Shown here: in pieces, positions 42,561 through 51,097 of the stretch | Layout of the letters: every line of letters begins with the position of its first letter | How positions within the stretch are numbered: position 1 is the stretch's first letter | Assembly: GCA_036011085.1 (NCBI GenBank) | Contig: DASCMS010000029.1 | Coordinates: 175,914 to 239,913, forward strand | Source: UBA8231 sp036011085 | Lineage (GTDB): Bacteria > Latescibacterota > UBA2968 > UBA8231 | DNA length: 64,000 nt | Direction: 5' to 3' | Position numbers and translations under genes: made by a program | Notes under the pieces: generated by a model | What the model was told of the DNA's origin: nothing | The model's input: only the letters and a program-made list of their open reading frames with translations | Databases searched by the model: none

Positions 42561-43332
42561 CCTCGAGGTCCGGCGTGACGAAGTCACGGTACGAGGCCAC
42601 AGAGACGGCAAGGGCCTGGAACTGCACGGCCGTCACGTCGTGCTGGCAGCCGGGGCCATGGGCACGCCGCCACTGCTGTTCCGCTCCGGGTACGGCAAGC
42701 GCATTCCCGGGCTGGGACGACACTTCACCTGCCATCCTCAGTTCATGGCCTGCGCCCGTCTGGATGCTGTGGTCGACGCCCACCGCGGCTTCTTCCAGAG
42801 CGTGGGCTGCAGCGACTCACGTTTCGAGGAACGGGGATTCAAGTTCGAGACGAACTTCATGCCACCCATCATCTTCTCGATGCTCTTCGGCGGTGCCGGC
42901 GGCTCCGTGTACGACATGATCGGTGACTACCGCCGCATGGCCTGCCTGGAGATCTCGATCCGCGACGATGACGAACCCGGTGCCATCCGCCCTCGACACG
43001 GCGGCGGCACCGTCATCGACCGGCCTCTGGGAGCGTCGCATCGAGACAAACTCGCTGACGCGACGCAGGTCGTGCACGAGTGTTTTGTGCAGATGGGCGC
43101 CACCGACACGTGGTTCTGCCCGCGGGCTTTCTCCGTCCACCCCATGGGGGGCTGCACCCTCGGGTCCGATCCGGCCGACGCCGCGGTGGACGAGTCATTT
43201 CACCTGTTCGGCGAGGAACGCGTCTACGTGTGCGACTCGAGCACTTTCCCCAATGCCCCGGGCCGCAATCCATCACTGACGGTGATGGCCCTGGCACTGC
43301 GGGCCAGCGAGGTGATGCTGCGTGAGGCCTGA
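42397..43332 (+). pseudogene. GMC oxidoreductase lacking its FAD-binding N-terminus
   Basis: The frame gives about 311 residues of the middle and end of a GMC flavoprotein. The first recognisable part 'CGGADCLACLGGCRRESKQS' is the Cys-rich mid-region normally about 200-230 residues into the protein. 'VVLAAGAMGTPPLLFRSG' and the C-terminal 'FSVHPMGGCTLGSDP' with the active-site His, then 'DSSTFPNAPGRNPSLTVMAL', are intact. The GxGxxG FAD domain is missing; the sequence upstream is the aminotransferase in another frame. A deletion (genomic or assembly) has joined the two genes. The ORF's first usable start is GTG 42496, which would give a non-functional fragment. Confidence 0.85.
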
Positions 43333-43729
43333 GCCGTCGTCAGCATACCTCACTGGTCTGCAGATACGGGCCCTGGTGCGTGTGGGCAACATCTATCTGC
43401 CTGGAAACGCCGAGTTCCTCTCCTTCGAAGAGCTGGGCTGTGTCGAGCACGTCGATGGTGTCGTCGCTCACGCCGATGCCGCTGATCTCCGGATGCTGAG
43501 GATCCTGCTGACAGCCCTGTGGTTCCTGCCACGCTCGCTTCTGGGGAAGATCGTCGGCCTCGGACTGCGCGCGTTCCACGAGGATTTTCCCCTGGCGGCC
43601 ACCTTCCGCGAACTGGACTACGGTCTCAACGGTCTGGCAAAGACGCTCTACTTCTCCGGCCGCAAAGGGAGCACCTGCCCGGAACCAGATCCTCTCGAAC
43701 TGATGGGTTATTCTCCGAAGGTAGAGTGA
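43322..43729 (+). CDS. Small GMC-associated protein of unknown function
   Basis: A 135-residue protein from GTG 43322, overlapping the GMC stop by 11 bases. I do not recognise the family securely. 'LTALWFLPRSLLGKIVGLGLRAF' (about 59-81) is hydrophobic and helical and 'GLNGLAKTLYFSG' (about 104-116) is reminiscent of small subunits encoded beside GMC dehydrogenases, such as gluconate 2-dehydrogenase subunit 3. No signal peptide. It is the last gene of the biosynthetic operon, and its 3' end overlaps by 22 bases the convergent glycosyltransferase gene. Loss of the GMC N-terminus would leave it without a partner. Confidence 0.7.
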   Translation: MRPEPSSAYLTGLQIRALVRVGNIYLPGNAEFLSFEELGCVEHVDGVVAHADAADLRMLRILLTALWFLPRSLLGKIVGLGLRAFHEDFPLAATFRELDYGLNGLAKTLYFSGRKGSTCPEPDPLELMGYSPKVE

Positions 43730-44736
43730 CCCTTTGTGGTCGCCGGGCAGTCCTGCTGCTCCTGACGCGGATCAGCCTCTGGGCCCGACGCATCGCTGGC
43801 GATCTCGATCTTCTTCACTCGTGTCAACGTGTCTTCCATCAGCATGCGGTTGGTAGCGATCAGGTCGGCGACGATGCCGGTGAGAAACATCTGGAAACCC
43901 GCCAGCAGCAGCACGGCCGCCAGAATCACCGACTGCACGTGCAGCTCGCCCTGCGTGGTAAACAGGAAGTAGTAGAGGAACCGCAGCCCCAGGGCGACGC
44001 CAACCGCAAAGGTGAGGAGCCCGAAGGTGGCGAATATCTTCAGCGCCTTGTAGCGGGCGTACGTGCGCAGCGAGATCGAACCCGACTTGAGGACGAACTC
44101 GCCGACATTGGAAAACAGCCGGGACTCCCGAACCTTGGGATTGGTCCGGATCGGCACGACGACGACGCCCCAACCGTCCTGGCCGGCCTGCACGACATGT
44201 TCCGCGGTGTGGTCGAAGTCGGTGAACATCGAGATCTTCAGCGCCGTCTCCCGGGTGTAGGCGCGGAAGCCCGAGGCGACATCAGGTATCTCGAGGCCCC
44301 CGAGCCGCGAGATCACACGACTGCCGAACTTCTGTAGTGTACGTTTGAGGAAATTGAAGTGGCCGATGTCACCGGTACGGCGGTCGCCGATGACAAGGTC
44401 AGCCCGACCCTCGAGGATGGGCTTGACCAACTCCCGGATGTCGCCGCCGAAGTACTGGTTGTCGCCGTCGGTGTTGATGATGATGTCGGCACCCAGGCGC
44501 AGCGCGTTGTCGAAGCCGGCCTTGAAGGCGTGGCCGAGACCCCGGTTCTGCGGAAAGCGGATGATGTGGTCGGCGCCGCACTCACGGGCCACCTCGGCGG
44601 TCCGGTCTGTCGAGCCGTCATCAATGATGAGGATCTCGACGCGGTCGAGACCTTCTACCTCTCGCGGGATGTCGGCCATCGTCGCCGGCAGGGTCTCTTC
44701 CTCGTTGAGGCAGGGAATCTGGACGATCAGTTTCAA
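43708..44736 (-). CDS. Family 2 glycosyltransferase with two C-terminal membrane helices
   Basis: A 342-residue GT-A enzyme, probably acting on polyprenyl phosphate. TTG 44736 overlaps the previous stop (TTGA) and gives 'KLIVQIPCLNEEETLPATM'. 'LIIDDGSTDRTAEVA' (about 36-50) and 'IINTDGDNQYFGGDI' (about 86-100) hold the nucleotide- and metal-binding Asp residues. Two membrane helices follow ('ATFGLLTFAVGVALGLRFLYYFLF' region and 'VILAAVLLLAGFQMFLTGIVADL' region), placing it at the inner membrane like dolichol-phosphate-mannose-synthase-type enzymes. The C-terminus is a polar tail. Confidence 0.9.
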   Translation of the reverse strand: MKLIVQIPCLNEEETLPATMADIPREVEGLDRVEILIIDDGSTDRTAEVARECGADHIIRFPQNRGLGHAFKAGFDNALRLGADIIINTDGDNQYFGGDIRELVKPILEGRADLVIGDRRTGDIGHFNFLKRTLQKFGSRVISRLGGLEIPDVASGFRAYTRETALKISMFTDFDHTAEHVVQAGQDGWGVVVVPIRTNPKVRESRLFSNVGEFVLKSGSISLRTYARYKALKIFATFGLLTFAVGVALGLRFLYYFLFTTQGELHVQSVILAAVLLLAGFQMFLTGIVADLIATNRMLMEDTLTRVKKIEIASDASGPEADPRQEQQDCPATTKGHSTFGE

Positions 44737-45611
44737 CCCCAGCTCTCCTGTTTGATCTGTGATTTTTCCAGTCCGGCATCTTTCAGCAGCTGCATCATGT
44801 GCTCGATGAAGCGCGGTTGCGGCTCCACGCCCTTGGCTTTGGCCTCCTGCCGTTCCCACGGCAATACCCCCGGTCCACAGCTGAAGACGAGACAGTTGGA
44901 CGGATCGGGGACATACCGCGCGATGAGTTCGGCATCGACCCGCCCGCGTCGGCCCACCGGCTCGATGTCGACGGGATCTTCACGCGTCAGGCAATGGACG
45001 ATCTCGAGACGATCGGGATGCGCGCGAGCCAGAGCGGCAAAGTCGTCGTAGTAGATGATATCCGCTTTCGTTTTGCTGCTGTAGAGCAGAACATGGCGCA
45101 GACCGTCATCGACGTGCAGGCTGTGTTTGATCAGAGCATAGTTCGGTACGATCCCGGACCCGGCACACACGTGCAGAATGTTGTCGGTGCGGTCGTGGGC
45201 ATCCGCGGGCAGGGTATAGGCGCCGGCGAACCCCTTGATGACAACGGGTGTACCCGGTGCGCAGTTGCGCGTCAGCGACGGCGAAAGAACCGGTGGGTAC
45301 TTCGACTCACCCGGCCAGAAGCGCTCTTCCTTGATCGTGACGAGGATGTGTCGTTCGTGCGGCGCCGAGCCCATGGAATAGGCGCGTGGCTTCTCCCTGC
45401 CTCCCTTGATTTCCTCGAGATAGGCGATGGTTTGCTCGAGGAAGGCGAACTGATGCGGGTCGATGGTGATGAACTGCCCCGCGCGGTAGTCGCGAGGCTC
45501 TTCGCCAAGGTCGAGAAACAGCGAGGCCGTGTCGTGCGTCTGTTCCCGCACCTCGGCGACGACGGTCTCGATCTCGCGCACCTTGCGCCGTACGGATTCA
45601 GCTTCCGCCAC
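44733..45611 (-). CDS. FAD/NAD(P)-dependent ferredoxin-reductase-like oxidoreductase
   Basis: A 292-residue protein of the ferredoxin-NADP reductase superfamily. 'RDYRAGQFITID' (about 39-50) and 'KPRAYSMGSAPHE' (about 73-85; the RxYS motif) bind FAD. 'HVCAGSGIVPNYALIKHSL' (about 146-164) replaces GGTGIAP as the pyridine-nucleotide pyrophosphate loop, and 'CLVFSCGPGVLPWE' (about 241-254) is the C-terminal CGP motif. No iron-sulfur domain is attached. It precedes and overlaps the glycosyltransferase gene; no obvious functional link. Similar stand-alone reductases serve oxygenases whose partner is elsewhere. Confidence 0.87.
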   Translation of the reverse strand: MAEAESVRRKVREIETVVAEVREQTHDTASLFLDLGEEPRDYRAGQFITIDPHQFAFLEQTIAYLEEIKGGREKPRAYSMGSAPHERHILVTIKEERFWPGESKYPPVLSPSLTRNCAPGTPVVIKGFAGAYTLPADAHDRTDNILHVCAGSGIVPNYALIKHSLHVDDGLRHVLLYSSKTKADIIYYDDFAALARAHPDRLEIVHCLTREDPVDIEPVGRRGRVDAELIARYVPDPSNCLVFSCGPGVLPWERQEAKAKGVEPQPRFIEHMMQLLKDAGLEKSQIKQESWG

Positions 45612-45667
45612 TAGGGAACCCCGGCTGCGCGTGTCTGGTGCGTGTGATCGTCCATGGTCTCCGTCGT

Positions 45668-46678
45668 TCAGGCGAAATTGAGTGGTTGCAGACCGCGTCG
45701 GATCTCGAGCGCCCTGGGGTCGCGGCTGAGAGGTGTAACCAACGCCTGGACGAGGCCGGACATATCACCATGGGACGTGGTCAGGAAACGTCGCGCCAGC
45801 AGGAGCAGGAACAGGATGTGGTGCCCATCGACAGCGTCGCTGGCCAACGGTGAGGCAGCGACGCCGCCGCTGTCGAGGAGGCTCGTACCACTGCCATCGA
45901 CGCTCGTAGTATACTGAACGGCCCGACGCTCGGTCCAGTCCCAGCCGACCTTCGCAAGCTCGAGAAACGTGATGCGTTCACAGGGTTCGTCGACGACGAT
46001 GTTCGCTGGTTGGTAGTCGGTGGCGCCCAGCGATGGCGGGCGTTCACCGAGTCGGCGGCACAGATGCTTGAGTTGTGTCGCCAGTCCGGCGGTCATCTCG
46101 TCCCGCCGACGAGCCCGCCAGAGTCGCGACAGGCCGTCCACGGCGATCTCGCCGATCTCCGCCCACCGGGTCATGAGATCCCCGGGGTCGGCGCCGGGGA
46201 TGACGCGGGCGCCCCACTCGAGCTCGGGAGCGGCCAACAGCGACTCGATACGGAACAACCCGGCCAGGACGCGGGCTCCCAGGCGCCGGCGTGTCGACGG
46301 ATCAACCGAGGGGATCTGCTCGGCCAGCGTCAGCCGACCGGCGTATTCCAGCAGGATGATCTGCATCTCTGGATCGATACCGAAGGCAACGGGTACGGCG
46401 CCCCCATGTTGGCGCAGATGCCGCAGGGCATCGAATTCGACACGCAGCAGATCGTGGGGTTCGTCCCGGGTGTAGATGCCGTAGAACTGGTGTTTGGCCA
46501 CGAGGCGACCACCATCCGCCAGGTCGACGAGCCAGACGTCGTCAGCCAGGCCCGTGATTCGGCGAACGGTGGGGGTCCCTGGCAGCAGGTCGGGAACGCA
46601 GACCATGAGCCGGGCGCGCACCCGCTGCTCCCACTGGGCATCGGTGAGAGGCGTCAGTTCTGCCCGGGTGGTCGTCAA
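45668..46678 (-). CDS. Protein-kinase-like (aminoglycoside phosphotransferase fold) protein
   Basis: A 336-residue protein starting at TTG 46678 (TTGA overlap with the gene upstream). The N-lobe has 'GGRLVAKHQF' (about 56-65) with the ATP-binding Lys, 'DLLRVEFDALRHLR' with a helix C-like Glu, and 'IILLEYAGRLTLAEQI' as hinge. The catalytic loop is 'GATDYQPANIVVDE' (about 218-231), with Thr where APH enzymes have His before the catalytic Asp, and Asn present. The following metal-binding Asp is replaced by Glu or absent ('ITFLELAKVGWDW'). It may be a sugar/amine kinase or a weak kinase. Partner of the lectin-like gene by coupling. Confidence 0.7.
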   Translation of the reverse strand: MTTTRAELTPLTDAQWEQRVRARLMVCVPDLLPGTPTVRRITGLADDVWLVDLADGGRLVAKHQFYGIYTRDEPHDLLRVEFDALRHLRQHGGAVPVAFGIDPEMQIILLEYAGRLTLAEQIPSVDPSTRRRLGARVLAGLFRIESLLAAPELEWGARVIPGADPGDLMTRWAEIGEIAVDGLSRLWRARRRDEMTAGLATQLKHLCRRLGERPPSLGATDYQPANIVVDEPCERITFLELAKVGWDWTERRAVQYTTSVDGSGTSLLDSGGVAASPLASDAVDGHHILFLLLLARRFLTTSHGDMSGLVQALVTPLSRDPRALEIRRGLQPLNFA

Positions 46679-47046
46679 GCGTCGAAGAGGATGACCTGAG
46701 CGACGACTTTCCCAGCCTGATTCCCATGGTCGGGATGGTCGTTCATCGCCAGAAAGAGCGTGCCGGATCGGTCAGCGACGATGTCGTGTCGGCTGCCCAC
46801 GGCGAAGACGGGGCCATCGCCGATGCGGGCGATCAAGGCGCCGACATTGGCGCCGGGCAGCAGGTAGCCCTCGCCGGCGGGATGGCGGTAGATGCCGTCG
46901 GCGCCGCACCAGGCGATCTGGTCGCGCATGTCCGGTGACCAAGTCTCTTCGACATCGAAGACGACACGCTGGTTCTCGCCGATGAGAATGAGGCTGTCCT
47001 GCCAGGTGGTGCTCGGGCGCACAGTGCGCAGAATTGTCAATGCCAT
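46675..47046 (-). CDS. PA-IL (LecA)-like carbohydrate-binding domain protein
   Basis: A 123-residue protein from ATG 47046. 'STTWQDSLILIGENQRVVFD' (about 13-32) and 'LLPGANVGALIARIGDGPVFAVGS' region (about 62-85), then 'GTLFLAMNDHPDHGNQAGKVVAQV' region near the end, match PA-IL-like domains, in which 'ND' and nearby backbone atoms bind calcium and galactose. No signal peptide is visible, so export is uncertain, as with Pseudomonas LecA. Its stop overlaps the start of the kinase-like gene, an unusual pairing. Confidence 0.75.
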   Translation of the reverse strand: MALTILRTVRPSTTWQDSLILIGENQRVVFDVEETWSPDMRDQIAWCGADGIYRHPAGEGYLLPGANVGALIARIGDGPVFAVGSRHDIVADRSGTLFLAMNDHPDHGNQAGKVVAQVILFDA

Positions 47047-47115
47047 GGGAGGTACTGTAGGGGTTGGCGCCGCAACGGGCAACGCGACTGCCTGAAGCTG
47101 CGGTAACCTGCCGCG

Positions 47116-48189
47116 TCAGTCGCTTTCCGGTCCCAAACGCAGAGAGTGGGTCTTCATCAGGCACCAGGCCTGTTCTCCCGCCGTCAGTTCCAGCTCTTCG
47201 ACGGCTTCGGGCGTGACCTTGGCCACCAGTGGCTGGCCGACATCGACGGTGACCAGTCGCGTCGGACCCGCACTCGACACCTCCGTCACCGTGCCGCACA
47301 AGGCGTTGCGTACGCTCAATCCCTCGGGCCGACGCCGGGCGAGGATGATGTCATCGGCACGGACACCGACGAACAACCGCGTGCCTGGCGGTCGGTGACA
47401 AGGAGGGATGCGCAGGGTCTGCTCGCCGCAGCGGGCCGTGCAGGCGCCGTCTCCGCCAGCGATGATTTCCACGAGCAGCACGTTCTCGAACCCGTGCTCG
47501 TCGAGCAGCGGCAGCACACGGGAATCGCGGGCCACATCGAAGAAATCACCCTGGGCGAGCACGGCGCCATCACTCAGTACGAGCACCTGCCTCGTCAACT
47601 CGAGAATCTCGGCAACCGAGTGGCTGACATAGAGGATGGGGATGCCGAGGTCGGAGCGCACGTGCCGGAGGTACGGGATGATGCGGCTCTTCAATCCCTG
47701 GTCGAGAGAGGCCAGAGGCTCGTCCATCAGCAGCATGCGTGGCGACGACAGCAGGGCCCGGCCGAGAGCGACACGTTGACGCTCACCCCCGGACAGATGC
47801 TGCGGCCGGCGGTTCAGCAGCGATCCCATCTCCAGCAGGTCGATGATCTGACCGGGTTCAAAACGACGCTCGGCCGGTCTCAGGCGGTCGTAACCGTAGC
47901 GCAGGTTGGCGGCCACACTCAGGTGGGGGAACAACAGGTCGTCCTGGAAGACGAATCCCAGGCGGCGCCGCTCCGGCGGCCGGTCGATGCCGTGTTCGGC
48001 GCAGAACAGCACGTGACCGTCCAACTCCACATGCCCGGCGTCAGGCCGGCGGAGGCCGGCGACAAGATTCAGCAGCGTTGTCTTGCCGGCGCCGGAGGGC
48101 CCGAGGATCGCCGTCACCGCCTTGTGGCAGACCACATCGACGTCAAGGCGGAAATCGGCGAGCTGCCGCTGCAGACGAAGACTGAGCAT
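47116..48189 (-). CDS. modC: Molybdate ABC transporter ATP-binding protein
   Basis: A 357-residue ATPase. The frame extends upstream but ATG 48189, sharing one base with the modB stop, is the start. Walker A is 'LGPSGAGKTTLLNLVAG' (about 30-46), signature 'HLSGGERQRVALGRALL' (about 128-144), Walker B 'RMLLMDEPLASLD' (about 149-161). The C-terminal Mop-type regulatory domain ('LSVRNALCGTVTEVS', about 289-303) binds molybdate and identifies ModC. It supplies molybdenum for the cofactor of the hydroxylase at 12-16 kb. Confidence 0.92.
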   Translation of the reverse strand: MLSLRLQRQLADFRLDVDVVCHKAVTAILGPSGAGKTTLLNLVAGLRRPDAGHVELDGHVLFCAEHGIDRPPERRRLGFVFQDDLLFPHLSVAANLRYGYDRLRPAERRFEPGQIIDLLEMGSLLNRRPQHLSGGERQRVALGRALLSSPRMLLMDEPLASLDQGLKSRIIPYLRHVRSDLGIPILYVSHSVAEILELTRQVLVLSDGAVLAQGDFFDVARDSRVLPLLDEHGFENVLLVEIIAGGDGACTARCGEQTLRIPPCHRPPGTRLFVGVRADDIILARRRPEGLSVRNALCGTVTEVSSAGPTRLVTVDVGQPLVAKVTPEAVEELELTAGEQAWCLMKTHSLRLGPESD

Positions 48190-48881
48190 CACGTAGTCCT
48201 GGCGCGGTGACGGGACCGCCGTGCCGCCCACTCGCTGCCCAGCAACGCGGCCAGCGACACCGCGATGGAGACCCACACCAGACGCAGGGCGGCCGCCTCA
48301 CCACCAGGCTGGTTCAGGAACGTATAAACCGCGGCGGGAATCGTCCGCGTCTGCCCGCTGATGTTGCCGACGAAGGTGATGGTGGCGCCGAACTCACCGA
48401 GGCTGCGAGCGAAGGCGAGCATGGCTCCCACCCATAGGCCCGGGGCGGCAAGCCGGAGAGTGATGGTGAAGAACACACGCCAGGGGCCGGCCCCCAGAGT
48501 GCGGGCAACACCCTCCAGACGCGGATCGATTTCCTCGATGGCGAGGCGCACGGCGCGCAGCGACAGCGGGAAGGCCACCACGGCGGAGGCGAGGACGGCG
48601 CCCTTCCAGTCGAAGGCGAGACGCAGGCCGAGAGCATCGAGCAGGGGTCCGAGCCAGCCATGCCGGCCGAAGATCAGCAACAGCACATAGCCGGTGACGA
48701 CGGGGGGCAGCACGAGAGGCAGGTGGCAGAGACCGTCGACGAGGAGCTTGCCACGAAACTCGTGTCGCGCCAGCAGCCAGCCCATGGCGACTGCCGTCGG
48801 CAGGCTCAGGGCCACGCTGGCCAGGGCCACACGGAGGGAGAGGAAAAGGACTTCCCATTCATCTGGTGTGAGAACGGCCAT
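48189..48881 (-). CDS. modB: Molybdate ABC transporter permease
   Basis: A 230-residue inner-membrane protein with about five membrane helices, starting with 'LFLSLRVALASVALSLPTAVAMGWLLA' (about 13-39). The cytoplasmic loop 'EIDPRLEGVARTLGAGPWRVFFTI' (about 117-140) is the EAA motif that contacts ModC. The C-terminal helix precedes a basic tail. Gene order modA-modB-modC (leftward) with 8 bases between modA and modB is standard. Confidence 0.93.
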   Translation of the reverse strand: MAVLTPDEWEVLFLSLRVALASVALSLPTAVAMGWLLARHEFRGKLLVDGLCHLPLVLPPVVTGYVLLLIFGRHGWLGPLLDALGLRLAFDWKGAVLASAVVAFPLSLRAVRLAIEEIDPRLEGVARTLGAGPWRVFFTITLRLAAPGLWVGAMLAFARSLGEFGATITFVGNISGQTRTIPAAVYTFLNQPGGEAAALRLVWVSIAVSLAALLGSEWAARRSRHRARTT

Positions 48882-48889
48882 CGGCTTAG

Positions 48890-49705
48890 CTATTCTCCGT
48901 TGGTTCCCATCAGTATGCTGAAGCCATGGCGGCGGAATACGGCCAGCGCCGCTGCCGATTGCAGGGTGTCCAGCCGGCGACGGGTGGCGGCTGTGGCTCT
49001 GCCCGCCACGAGGGCGGCCGGGTAGCGGATCGGTGTATGCAGGCTGTCCGCAATCGAGACGACGACCTGCACGCGTCGGCTGGAGGCGGCGTCGGTGGCA
49101 TAGACGATGCCAGCGTCACACTCGCCGCGCTCGACCCAGGCCAGAGCCCCGCGCACGTCGCTGGCGGGAGCCAGCCGGTGTACCAGCGTCGGCCACCAGC
49201 CCAGTGTCTGCAGGGCCTGACGGGCATAGATGCCGGCCGGTACGTGGTCCGGATCCGCCAGGGCAAGCCGACCTTTGAAGGCACCCCCGATATCGGCCCG
49301 CGGGGAGGCCACCAGTGCGAACCCCTCGTCTGTCGGGGCGATGAGAACGAGGCGGTTGCCGAACAGGTCCACCCGGGTTGTGCTGTCGATGTGTCCCCGC
49401 ACCTGCAGGTAGTCCATCCAGTCCTGGCTGGCTGACAGATAGAGATCGGCGGGCGCTCCGGCTTCGATCTGTCGCGCCAGCAGCGACGAGCCGGCAAAGG
49501 ACAGACTGATGTCGGTGTGGCGCTCGCGCGGCCACAACTCGTTGAGGGCGCCGGAGAGGCTGGCGGCAGCGAACACGGTGACTGGCTCCGCCCTGGCCGA
49601 GATTCCGGCAAAGAGGAACAGCGGGATCCACCAGGCAGCGCTCCGGGGTCGGATCACAGCACGGGTCATGAGCGAGAGATTGGGGGGGAGGCGGCGCAGC
49701 GTCAA
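48890..49705 (-). CDS. modA: Molybdate ABC transporter substrate-binding protein
   Basis: A 271-residue periplasmic protein. The signal segment 'AAWWIPLFLFAGISARA' is cut near residue 39; the start is ATG 49705 or ATG 49669, 12 codons on. 'VTVFAAASLSGALNELW' (about 42-58) and 'FAGSSLLARQIEAGAPADLYLSAS' region (about 70-93) are ModA hallmarks, with the serines that hold the oxyanion. It is the first gene of the leftward modABC operon and divergent from murD across 36 bases. Tungstate specificity cannot be excluded. Confidence 0.92.
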   Translation of the reverse strand: MTLRRLPPNLSLMTRAVIRPRSAAWWIPLFLFAGISARAEPVTVFAAASLSGALNELWPRERHTDISLSFAGSSLLARQIEAGAPADLYLSASQDWMDYLQVRGHIDSTTRVDLFGNRLVLIAPTDEGFALVASPRADIGGAFKGRLALADPDHVPAGIYARQALQTLGWWPTLVHRLAPASDVRGALAWVERGECDAGIVYATDAASSRRVQVVVSIADSLHTPIRYPAALVAGRATAATRRRLDTLQSAAALAVFRRHGFSILMGTNGE

Positions 49706-49741
49706 ATAGCCGCGGCCTGCGGCTCATCCTACTTTCGAGTC

Positions 49742-51097
49742 ATGGATCTCGAAGGACTTCGTCTGGCCCTGCTCGGATTCGGCGTCGAGAACCGGGCTCT
49801 CGGCCACTGGCTGGCGACGCGCGGGCTGACCTTCACGGTGTGCGACTGCGATCCGGAGGTCCGTGTCGACGACCCGCCATGGGATGGAGCCGTGGAGGAC
49901 TGGCGACTCGGCAAGGCGGCCATGGCCGGTCTTGGCGATTTCGATCTGCTCTTCCGCTCTCCCGGGATTCCGGTGCGCAGCCCGGAGCTGGTGGCCGCGC
50001 GGCAGCAGGGCATCCGGTTGTCGAGTGGAATCGACCTGTTCCTGCGCCACTGCCCGGCCCGGATTCTCGGCGTGACCGGTACCAAGGGCAAGGGCACCAC
50101 CGCGTCGCTGCTGCTGGCGATCCTGGAGGCCGACGGGATTGCGGCGCATGTGGGCGGCAATATCGGCACGCCGCCTGTGAGCTTCCTCGACCGGCTGCAA
50201 GCCGACGATCTCGTCGTGCTGGAGCTGTCCAGCTTTCAGCTGCAGGATCTGGGCCAGAGCCCGCCGGGGGCCATCCTGCTGCCGGTCACCACCGACCACC
50301 TCGACTATCACGAAACCCGCGCCGAGTATGTCGAAGCCAAAGGTGAGATCTGCCGCCACCAGACTCCTGAGGGCTGGGTGCTGGCCGCCGCCGATTGCCC
50401 TACGGCGTTGGATCTGGCCGCCACCACCGCCGGACGCCGGTTGGCCTTCAGCGCGACGTCAGCGATCGAGGGAGACGGCTGCTGGGTCGACGCCGGACAG
50501 ATCTGGTGGCGTCAGAACGGAGCGAACGCCAGGGCCATCGCCAGCACGTCGGATGTCTGCATCCGCGGGAAACACAACCTGGGCAACGCCTGCGCCGCCG
50601 TGGCGGCCTCCCTGTTGGCCGGCGCCTCAGACCAGGCGGCAGCGAAGGGGCTGGTGACATTTACGGGGCTCCCACACCGACTCGAAGAGGTGACTGAACG
50701 AGACGGGGTTCTCTACGTCAACGACTCCCTGGCGACGACGCCGGCCGCGGCCGTGGCCGGTCTGTGGGCGTGGCCCGATCGACGTGTGGTCCTGATCGCG
50801 GGAGGCTCTCCCAAAGGCGTGGACTTCACGGACCTGGGAGGTGCCATCGCCGCCGATGTCGTGGCTCTGGTGACGATCGGTCAGGAGGGAGCACGAATCG
50901 TGCAGGCGGCGCGCGCCGCGGGGTTCTCCGGTCCGGTCGACGAGGACTGCGCCACGATGGCTGAGGCGGTGGGGGCTGCTGCGCGGCGGGCCGCTACTGG
51001 TGATGTCGTACTGCTGTCACCGGCATGTGCCAGCTTCGGCATGTTTTCCAGCTATGCTGACCGGGGCGAGGCCTTCCGCCGCGCCGTGAAGGGGTGA
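49742..51097 (+). CDS. murD: UDP-N-acetylmuramoyl-L-alanine--D-glutamate ligase
   Basis: A 451-residue cytosolic Mur ligase of peptidoglycan synthesis. ATG 49742 follows a weak ribosome site. The N-terminal UDP-binding fold is 'LLGFGVENRALGHWLATRG' (about 9-27), the ATP P-loop 'GVTGTKGKGTTASLL' (about 111-125), 'LPVTTDHLDYHETRAEY' (about 180-196) and the central-domain 'HRLEEVTERDGVLYVNDSLATTPAA' region (about 310-334). The Mur_ligase_C end includes 'LLSPACASFGMFSSYADRGEAF', characteristic of MurD. No other mur genes adjoin; the stop overlaps the GTG of the membrane glycosyltransferase. Confidence 0.93.
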   Translation: MDLEGLRLALLGFGVENRALGHWLATRGLTFTVCDCDPEVRVDDPPWDGAVEDWRLGKAAMAGLGDFDLLFRSPGIPVRSPELVAARQQGIRLSSGIDLFLRHCPARILGVTGTKGKGTTASLLLAILEADGIAAHVGGNIGTPPVSFLDRLQADDLVVLELSSFQLQDLGQSPPGAILLPVTTDHLDYHETRAEYVEAKGEICRHQTPEGWVLAAADCPTALDLAATTAGRRLAFSATSAIEGDGCWVDAGQIWWRQNGANARAIASTSDVCIRGKHNLGNACAAVAASLLAGASDQAAAKGLVTFTGLPHRLEEVTERDGVLYVNDSLATTPAAAVAGLWAWPDRRVVLIAGGSPKGVDFTDLGGAIAADVVALVTIGQEGARIVQAARAAGFSGPVDEDCATMAEAVGAAARRAATGDVVLLSPACASFGMFSSYADRGEAFRRAVKG

